Shown piece by piece: positions 59,092 through 64,000 of a stretch of 64,000 bases of DNA; the stretch's first letter is position 1, and each line of letters starts with the position of its first letter. The translations under genes were made by a program, and so were the position numbers. The stretch is from contig NZ_AFIG01000001.1 in NCBI RefSeq assembly GCF_000214595.1, forward strand, positions 1 through 64,000, written 5' to 3'. The stretch comes from Methylophaga thalassica MP (lineage in GTDB: Bacteria > Pseudomonadota > Gammaproteobacteria > Nitrosococcales > Methylophagaceae). The notes below the pieces were generated by a model. It ran no database searches and had not been told where the DNA came from. It saw only the letters and a list, made by a program, of their open reading frames with translations.

Positions 59092-60324
59092 ATCGACACC
59101 ATACAAACTTATCTTGTAGGTGGTTGCGTTCGGGACAAACTGCTTGGAAAACCCGTCAAAGATCGTGACTGGGTGGTGGTTGGTGCCACTACAGACTATA
59201 TGTTAAAAAACGGATATAAACCCGTAGGTAAAGACTTTCCGGTTTTTCTTCATCCTAAAACTCAGGAAGAATATGCCCTCGCCAGAACGGAACGAAAATC
59301 CGGCCATGGTTATCAGGGCTTTACTGTTTATGCTTCACCAGAGGTTACATTAGAAGAAGATCTTGCTCGGCGTGATCTCACGATTAATGCCATTGCAGAA
59401 TCAGTGGATGGCGATCTTATCGATCCCTTCAATGGCATCAATGATCTAAAGAAAGGCATTCTCCGTCACGTCTCTCCTGCTTTTGTTGAGGATCCTGTCA
59501 GGGTTCTGCGAATCGCGCGCTTTGCTGCACGCTTTAATTTTGCCATTGCTGAAGAAACACAACAGCTGATCAAACAGATGGTAGCCAGTGGAGAGTTAGA
59601 ACATCTTGTTGCTGAACGCGTCTGGCAAGAATTATCAAAAGCGTTACAAACTGACCAGCCATCGGTCTTTTTCACCAGCCTTCGACAGGTGAACGCCCTT
59701 TCATGCTTATTTCCTGAAGTGGATCGGCTGTTTGGTGTGCCACAAATACCAAAATGGCACCCTGAAGTCGATACTGGAATTCATGTGATGATGGTTATTG
59801 ACCAGTCAGCAAAACTAAGCGATGACCTTGCTGTCAGATTTGCCGCTTTATGTCATGACTTAGGCAAAGGTCTAACGCCAAAAGACATCCTCCCCAGTCA
59901 TGCCGGTCATGAAGCGACAAGCATAGAACTCACTAACAAGTTATGCCAACGTTTACGAGTCCCCAAAGATATTGCCACGCTTGCCGCAAAAGTAGCGGAA
60001 TACCACACCGATGTTCACTTATTATTTGAATTGGATGCGGCAAGAGTTTTGGAGGTTATCGAAGGGCTGGATAGTTTTCGACGCCCCGAACGCTTTGAGC
60101 AGTTTTTACTCGCTGGTGAAGCCGACTTTCGTGGTCGTCCTGGTTATGAAACCGTCGATTATCCTGAAAAAAGGGCCTTTGCAGAATGCTTCCAACAAGC
60201 GTCACAGATCGATATCAAGCCACTACTTGAACAAGGTTTGGCTGGTGAACAAATCAAACAAGCCATACGCCAGCAGCGATGCGATGCCATTGAACGCGTG
60301 TTATCGACCCATCGTAGAGGCTAA
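59092..60324 (+). CDS. cca: CCA-adding enzyme (tRNA nucleotidyltransferase)
   Basis: Adds or repairs the 3' CCA of tRNA. The frame carries YLVGGCVRDKLLGKPVKDRD (GG..VRD and catalytic DxD), ARTERKSGHGY, RRDLTINAIA, RVLRIARFAARF and the HD motif CHDLGKGLT. All are needed, yet no ATG, GTG or TTG exists between the in-frame stop at 59071 and these motifs. ATC 59092, 5 bases after GTAAGG, is the best start and gives 410 residues. A GTG at 59173 would remove the active site. Family length supports 59092. Confidence 0.88.
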   Translation: MDTIQTYLVGGCVRDKLLGKPVKDRDWVVVGATTDYMLKNGYKPVGKDFPVFLHPKTQEEYALARTERKSGHGYQGFTVYASPEVTLEEDLARRDLTINAIAESVDGDLIDPFNGINDLKKGILRHVSPAFVEDPVRVLRIARFAARFNFAIAEETQQLIKQMVASGELEHLVAERVWQELSKALQTDQPSVFFTSLRQVNALSCLFPEVDRLFGVPQIPKWHPEVDTGIHVMMVIDQSAKLSDDLAVRFAALCHDLGKGLTPKDILPSHAGHEATSIELTNKLCQRLRVPKDIATLAAKVAEYHTDVHLLFELDAARVLEVIEGLDSFRRPERFEQFLLAGEADFRGRPGYETVDYPEKRAFAECFQQASQIDIKPLLEQGLAGEQIKQAIRQQRCDAIERVLSTHRRG

Positions 60325-60329
60325 TGACC

Positions 60330-60360
60330 TTGCATAAGCGAACCATTCATCACGTATAAT
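60330..60360 (+). promoter_or_regulatory. Possible promoter of the mch cluster
   Basis: A perfect TATAAT (60355-60360) is preceded by TTGCAT (60330-60335) with a long 19-base spacer. It lies about 40 bases before mch. The -10 is good; the -35 spacing is poor. Confidence 0.45.
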
Positions 60361-60399
60361 CTAAGCAACTTTTTTCGACTCTAGCTATAGGACGTTACA

Positions 60400-61383
60400 A
60401 TGAGCACAGACATTTCAGCCAAATGGACCAGTGTAAACGCTGCCTGCCAACCTCTCGTAGATGCATTAATTGATAATGCTGAAGCATTGCAACTTGAAAT
60501 CAGTACATTAAGTAATGGCACCCGCGTCGTTGATGCAGGTATCAATTGTACTGGCGGTCTTGAAGCTGGACGTCTTATTGGCGAAATTTGCATGGGTGGT
60601 CTGGGTACCGCCACACTTGGGACAAACAGTGGTTTTGCTAACTGGCCATGGTCAGTTAATGTTCATGCCAAAACACCGGTATTGAGCTGCCTTGGTAGTC
60701 AATATGCAGGATGGAGCTTATCTCATAAAAGTGAAGACAGTAAGTTTTTTGCTTTAGGATCAGGTCCAGGTCGTGCACTGGCAGCAAGAGAAGAAATCTT
60801 CAAAGAGTTTGGTTACAAAGATGAAGCAGAATCTACCGTTATTGTTCTGGAAGTGGATAGTTTCCCACCAGTAGAAGTGGCTGAAAAAGTAGCTGATAAC
60901 TGTGGTATCAAACCAGAAAATCTAACTTTTATTCTTACCCCGACATCTAGTCTGGCTGGTGTTATGCAAATTGCTATTCGCGTATTGGAAGTGGCAATGC
61001 ATAAAGCCCACGAACTGCATTTCCCGTTAGAGAAAATTGTTGATGGTTATGGCTCAACTCCTGTCGCACCACCAGGTGGGGACTTTATGACAGCCATGGG
61101 TCGCACTAACGACGCTATTCTGTTTGGTGGTCAGGTTCATTTATTTGTCGATGCCACCGATGAAGAAGCGAAAGATCTGGCTGAAAAAATGCCAAGCAAT
61201 ACCTCATCAGATTATGGCCGACCTTTTGCGGATATCTTTAAGTCATATGAATACGACTTCTTCAAAATTGACGGCATGCTGTTCAGCCCAGGTAAAGTGA
61301 TTGTGACGAGTACTAAAACAGGTAAAAGTTTTACTGCTGGTGAGCTGAATCAGGAATTACTCAACCTTTCTTTCGGACTTTAA
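60400..61383 (+). CDS. mch: Methenyltetrahydromethanopterin cyclohydrolase Mch
   Basis: Hydrolyses methenyl-H4MPT to formyl-H4MPT in the tetrahydromethanopterin-linked formaldehyde oxidation route. It has 327 residues with conserved [52 protein letters not shown] and [12 protein letters not shown]. An AGGAC site precedes the start. It leads the plus-strand cluster mch, ATP-grasp, CitG-like, fae, the order known from methylotrophs. Confidence 0.96.
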   Translation: MSTDISAKWTSVNAACQPLVDALIDNAEALQLEISTLSNGTRVVDAGINCTGGLEAGRLIGEICMGGLGTATLGTNSGFANWPWSVNVHAKTPVLSCLGSQYAGWSLSHKSEDSKFFALGSGPGRALAAREEIFKEFGYKDEAESTVIVLEVDSFPPVEVAEKVADNCGIKPENLTFILTPTSSLAGVMQIAIRVLEVAMHKAHELHFPLEKIVDGYGSTPVAPPGGDFMTAMGRTNDAILFGGQVHLFVDATDEEAKDLAEKMPSNTSSDYGRPFADIFKSYEYDFFKIDGMLFSPGKVIVTSTKTGKSFTAGELNQELLNLSFGL

Positions 61384-61389
61384 TTATCT

Positions 61390-62304
61390 ATGGCGACAAA
61401 TCGCCTTGTTATTTTTAATGACACACATGGCTGGCACAGCGAACAATTAACGCATTCACTGAGCCAGCTGGGTGTCGATGCGGTATTAACTGACTTAGCC
61501 GCCTGCCGTATTGATCTTGATTCCCCCACGGGCTTGTATATTCCAGGTTTTGATAATGAGCTACCCGCCGCCGCTATGGTCCGTGGAATTGCGCCAGGAT
61601 TTCTGGAACAAATCACCCTCCGTATGGATGTTTTACATACCTTGGCTGAACTGGGTGTTCCCGTTTTTAACCCGGCAACTGCGATTGAATACACGGTAGA
61701 TAAAGCCAGAACATCATTACGCTTGCATCAGGCAGGATTGAGCACCCCCAGAACCTGGGCTTGCGAAGACAGCAGCATGGCAAAACACATCATTACCCGG
61801 GAATTGAATATGGGTAATAAAATTGTGATGAAACCCCTGTTTGGCTGTCAGGGTAAAGGCATTACCTTAATAGAAGAGTTAGGCCAATTTGAACAGCTCG
61901 CTCCCGTCGGCGACGCTTATTACCTTCAGGAATATATTGCACCTGAGAAAGAAGGGATCTGGCAAGATTGGCGGTTATTAGTCATCGATAATGAAGTCTG
62001 TGCAGCAATGAGCCGACGCTCAAACAAATGGATCACCAATTTTGCTCAGGGTGCCAGTTGCTTTGCGACAACAGTCACCGAAGACATGAAACAATTAGCG
62101 ATAAAAGCCACTGCAGCAGTGAATGCAGATTACGCTGGCGTTGATCTGATTCGTGATAAAGATGGTCATTTTACGGTATTGGAAGTCAATAGCGTCCCAG
62201 CGTGGAAAGGCCTTTATCAAGCGACTGGCGTTGATGTTGCTATGCACTTAGCACAAGCACTAATCAGACGAATAGAGCAGAAACAAGCCACACATGCTCT
62301 CTGA
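61390..62304 (+). CDS. ATP-grasp (RimK-like) protein of the H4MPT cluster (Orf5)
   Basis: A 304-residue RimK-like ATP-grasp ligase, the gene called orf5 in methylotroph H4MPT clusters. It shows the glycine-rich loop near FGCQGKGITLIEE, LQEYIAPEKEGIWQDWRLLV, and metal-binding AGVDLIRDKDGHFTVLEVNSV. It likely forms an amide or peptide bond in cofactor assembly (tail of methanopterin or methylofuran), but the substrate is not fixed. It overlaps the next gene by 11 bases. Confidence 0.87.
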   Translation: MATNRLVIFNDTHGWHSEQLTHSLSQLGVDAVLTDLAACRIDLDSPTGLYIPGFDNELPAAAMVRGIAPGFLEQITLRMDVLHTLAELGVPVFNPATAIEYTVDKARTSLRLHQAGLSTPRTWACEDSSMAKHIITRELNMGNKIVMKPLFGCQGKGITLIEELGQFEQLAPVGDAYYLQEYIAPEKEGIWQDWRLLVIDNEVCAAMSRRSNKWITNFAQGASCFATTVTEDMKQLAIKATAAVNADYAGVDLIRDKDGHFTVLEVNSVPAWKGLYQATGVDVAMHLAQALIRRIEQKQATHAL

Positions 62305-63184
62305 ATCAGACATTAAAGATGCTGTGTTCTGGGCCTGTCAGCAGGAAGTATTAGCGCCTAAACCTGGTAACGTAAATGTCATCAGTGACGGCCATAATAT
62401 GGTGGTGGAAGATTTTATTAAAAGCGCTCGTGCAATTGCACCCATTATGGCAAAAACTGGCTTGACCGTAGGCGAACGTATTTTGCAATCGGTTCAGGCA
62501 ACACGACAGGTTGTTAACTGCAATACCAATTTAGGCATCGTTTTACTATTTGCACCACTTTGCCAGGCGATCCAGTATTGTCAATCATTTGATGAACTTC
62601 CACAGCGGCTCCAAGTCGTACTCAGTAACCTGACTGTTAATGATGCAATTCATTGCTACGAAGCAATACGTTTGGCTGAAGCGGGAGGGCTAGGCAAGGA
62701 AGACGAGCATGATATCAGCGCAGTACCAACCATTACCTTGCTTGAAGCCATGGACTTAGCAAAAAACCGTGATCAAATTGCCCAACAATATGTCAATAAT
62801 TTCAAGACGCTATGGGATCTGAGTTTGCCAGCATTGACAAAAGCGATAAATTCTGGGGAAAGTGTTGAATGGGCAACCGCTTTCGCGTATCTTAAGTTGT
62901 TATCGAAGGCGTTGGATAGCTTGATATCCCGTAAGCAATCCACTGCGCTGGCAACCAAAGTCAGTGAGAGAGCAAAACAGTTTGTGATCCAAATAGAAGA
63001 AACGGGTAATTTAGACACCCATTTTGATGCACTCTCTCTCTGGGATAAAGAATTAAAAGAGAAAGCAATTAACCCGGGAACATCGGCAGACCTCATCGCA
63101 GCGACATTATTACTGCACAGGTTTGGTCGACTGCTTTCTTTTAATGAATTTCAGTACCACGAAGCATTTAGCGGACGGCACTGA
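62294..63184 (+). CDS. CitG-like protein of the H4MPT cluster (Orf7)
   Basis: A 296-residue member of the triphosphoribosyl-dephospho-CoA synthase (CitG/MdcB) superfamily, known as orf7 in methylotrophs. Motifs include EVLAPKPGNVNVISDGHNM and NTNLGIVLLFAPLCQA. In fermenters CitG makes a CoA-derived prosthetic group; here a cofactor-synthesis role near Mch and Fae is inferred. It starts inside the ATP-grasp gene's 3' end. Confidence 0.85.
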   Translation: MLSESDIKDAVFWACQQEVLAPKPGNVNVISDGHNMVVEDFIKSARAIAPIMAKTGLTVGERILQSVQATRQVVNCNTNLGIVLLFAPLCQAIQYCQSFDELPQRLQVVLSNLTVNDAIHCYEAIRLAEAGGLGKEDEHDISAVPTITLLEAMDLAKNRDQIAQQYVNNFKTLWDLSLPALTKAINSGESVEWATAFAYLKLLSKALDSLISRKQSTALATKVSERAKQFVIQIEETGNLDTHFDALSLWDKELKEKAINPGTSADLIAATLLLHRFGRLLSFNEFQYHEAFSGRH

Positions 63185-63245
63185 GCAGGTGATACGTTCC
63201 TTTATTACGTATAAACCCTTCCTTTCACAATAAGGAGGGAAAAAA

Positions 63246-63806
63246 ATGAGCCTTTTTGACAATTTTTTTGGAACAGGAAAATATAACATGCCAGTTATCG
63301 ATCGCGTACTTGTAGGTGAATCATTGGTCATCGAAGATGGTGACTTAGACAACGTAGCTCACATTGACTTAATCATGGGTCCACGTGGCTCAGCAGCAGA
63401 AGATGCTTTCTGCCGTACACTCACCGACCAGAAACAAGGGGTTAATGGCTTGTTGGCTGTTGTTGCGCCTAACTTAATGGTTAAGCCAGCGACTGTAATG
63501 TTCAACAAAGTCACCATCAAAAACATGAAACAAGCCGTTCAAATGTTCGGCCCAGCACAGCGTGGTGTTTCACTTGCTGTTGCTGAATGTGTTGAAGATG
63601 GCACAATCCCAGCTGGTGAAGCTGATGACTGCTTCATTTGCGTTGGTGTATTCATCTCTCCAACTGCTGATAGCGATGAAAAAATCCAAGATTGGAACTA
63701 TCGCGCTACTAAAGAAGCTATCAAACGTGCAGTTGCTCGTGAGCCTAAAGCGGCTGACGTTGTTGCACAATACAAATCTAGCGAACACCCATTTGGTGCT
63801 AAGTAA
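63246..63806 (+). CDS. fae: Formaldehyde-activating enzyme Fae
   Basis: Condenses formaldehyde with tetrahydromethanopterin. Start 63246 follows a textbook AAGGAGG at 7 bases and gives 186 residues. Core motifs are [35 protein letters not shown] and [14 protein letters not shown]. Related Fae proteins of about 170 residues begin near [11 protein letters not shown] (63288), so this form has a 14-residue hydrophobic extension. An alternative start at 63288 has a weaker site. High expression is expected from the strong ribosome site. Confidence 0.96.
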   Translation: MSLFDNFFGTGKYNMPVIDRVLVGESLVIEDGDLDNVAHIDLIMGPRGSAAEDAFCRTLTDQKQGVNGLLAVVAPNLMVKPATVMFNKVTIKNMKQAVQMFGPAQRGVSLAVAECVEDGTIPAGEADDCFICVGVFISPTADSDEKIQDWNYRATKEAIKRAVAREPKAADVVAQYKSSEHPFGAK

Positions 63807-63823
63807 GATTTAAGCAATTCATA

Positions 63824-63849
63824 CATCACTCTTCTACGGAAGAGTGATG
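63824..63849. terminator. Hairpin with TACG loop between fae and the HisA-like gene
   Basis: An 11-bp perfect stem (63824-63834 and 63839-63849) closes a C(TACG)G loop, a very stable UNCG-type tetraloop. No T run follows on the plus strand, so it may be an mRNA 3' stabiliser or a weak terminator. It covers the stop codon of the convergent gene. Confidence 0.55.
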
Positions 63850-64000
63850 TCCCTGCTTAAATTTTCGATTGCTGATTTGCTTAGTTTACCAGTGTGTAGT
63901 GCACTGGCAATTAGTGCACCTGCGACTCCCATTTCTAATAATCGTTCTAAATCATCTTCACTACGTACACCACCCGCGGCATACCAGCTCACACTCTGTT
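63834..64000 (-). CDS. HisA-like TIM-barrel protein, 3' end only
   Basis: The final ~55 codons of a minus-strand gene that enters from the right edge. SWYAAGGVRSEDDLERLLE, then GVAGALIASALHTGKLS, is the phosphate-binding end of a HisA/HisF-type TIM barrel. HisA-like genes occur near methanopterin and C1 genes in methylotrophs, so this may not be histidine HisA. The stop codon lies inside the TACG hairpin. Confidence 0.75.
   Translation of the reverse strand, partial: QSVSWYAAGGVRSEDDLERLLEMGVAGALIASALHTGKLSKSAIENLSRDITLP

Noticed and set aside
59173-59175. GTG start for cca
   Set aside because: It would remove the GG..VRD and DxD active-site motifs that are present in frame upstream.

Overview
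The window looks like the chromosome of a gammaproteobacterial methylotroph, most simply a Methylophaga-type organism. The right end carries tetrahydromethanopterin-linked formaldehyde genes (mch, an ATP-grasp gene, a CitG-like gene, fae). The rest has gammaproteobacterial hallmarks: tol-pal, ruvCAB, glnE, a Pil-Chp chemosensory operon, rppH and argA. Host genes are moderately AT-rich. The genus is inferred from gene content, not from a database comparison.

Layout. 1-960: tandem promoters and a boxA-like leader of an rRNA operon that runs off the left edge on the minus strand, then tRNA-Lys and its terminator. 1-10.9 kb: a short unknown gene, then a minus-strand block whose transcription order is yebC, ruvC, ruvA, ruvB, ybgC, tolQ, tolR, tolA, tolB, pal, cpoB, queE, queC. 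10.9-14.8 kb: ilvE and glnE. 14.9-16.8 kb: a plus-strand cassette of a PA2779-like membrane protein, a C39-like peptidase lipoprotein with TPRs, and an LprI-like protein. 16.8-22.2 kb: a cobalamin-riboswitch operon encoding an exported, membrane-anchored CobN-like protein, an ExbB/TolQ-like channel protein and a DUF2149 protein. 22.3-25.4 kb: mscL, groES-groEL with a sigma-32-type promoter, and fxsA. 25.5-30.2 kb: a Pho-box porin, an EAL/CBS/GGDEF gene split by a frameshift, a thioredoxin-type arsenate reductase and an SH3 protein.

30.3-37.3 kb: a Tn3-family transposon (resolvase, ribbon-helix-helix regulator, SulP transporter, transposase) lies between two broken haem-use genes, a hugZ 3' fragment and a hmuV fragment lacking its Walker A motif. 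37.3-47.8 kb: an ABC exporter, ilvD, argA, rppH, a HAD phosphatase, a gatB without gatC/gatA, a FIST sensor gene with a CRP-like site, and a gshA-type ligase. 48.0-57.1 kb: pilGHIJ-chpA-chpC, with a ChpA that carries a repeated short peptide motif. 57.1-60.3 kb: slt and cca, the latter apparently starting at a non-canonical codon. 60.3-64 kb: the formaldehyde cluster and the 3' end of a convergent HisA-like gene.

The most interesting parts are the riboswitch-controlled CobN-like/ExbB/DUF2149 trio, which looks like a proton-motive-force-coupled periplasmic corrinoid or tetrapyrrole system; the transposon with shared AT-rich operator-like sequences; the cca start; the ChpA repeat; and an intrinsic terminator embedded in a signal-peptide coding sequence.
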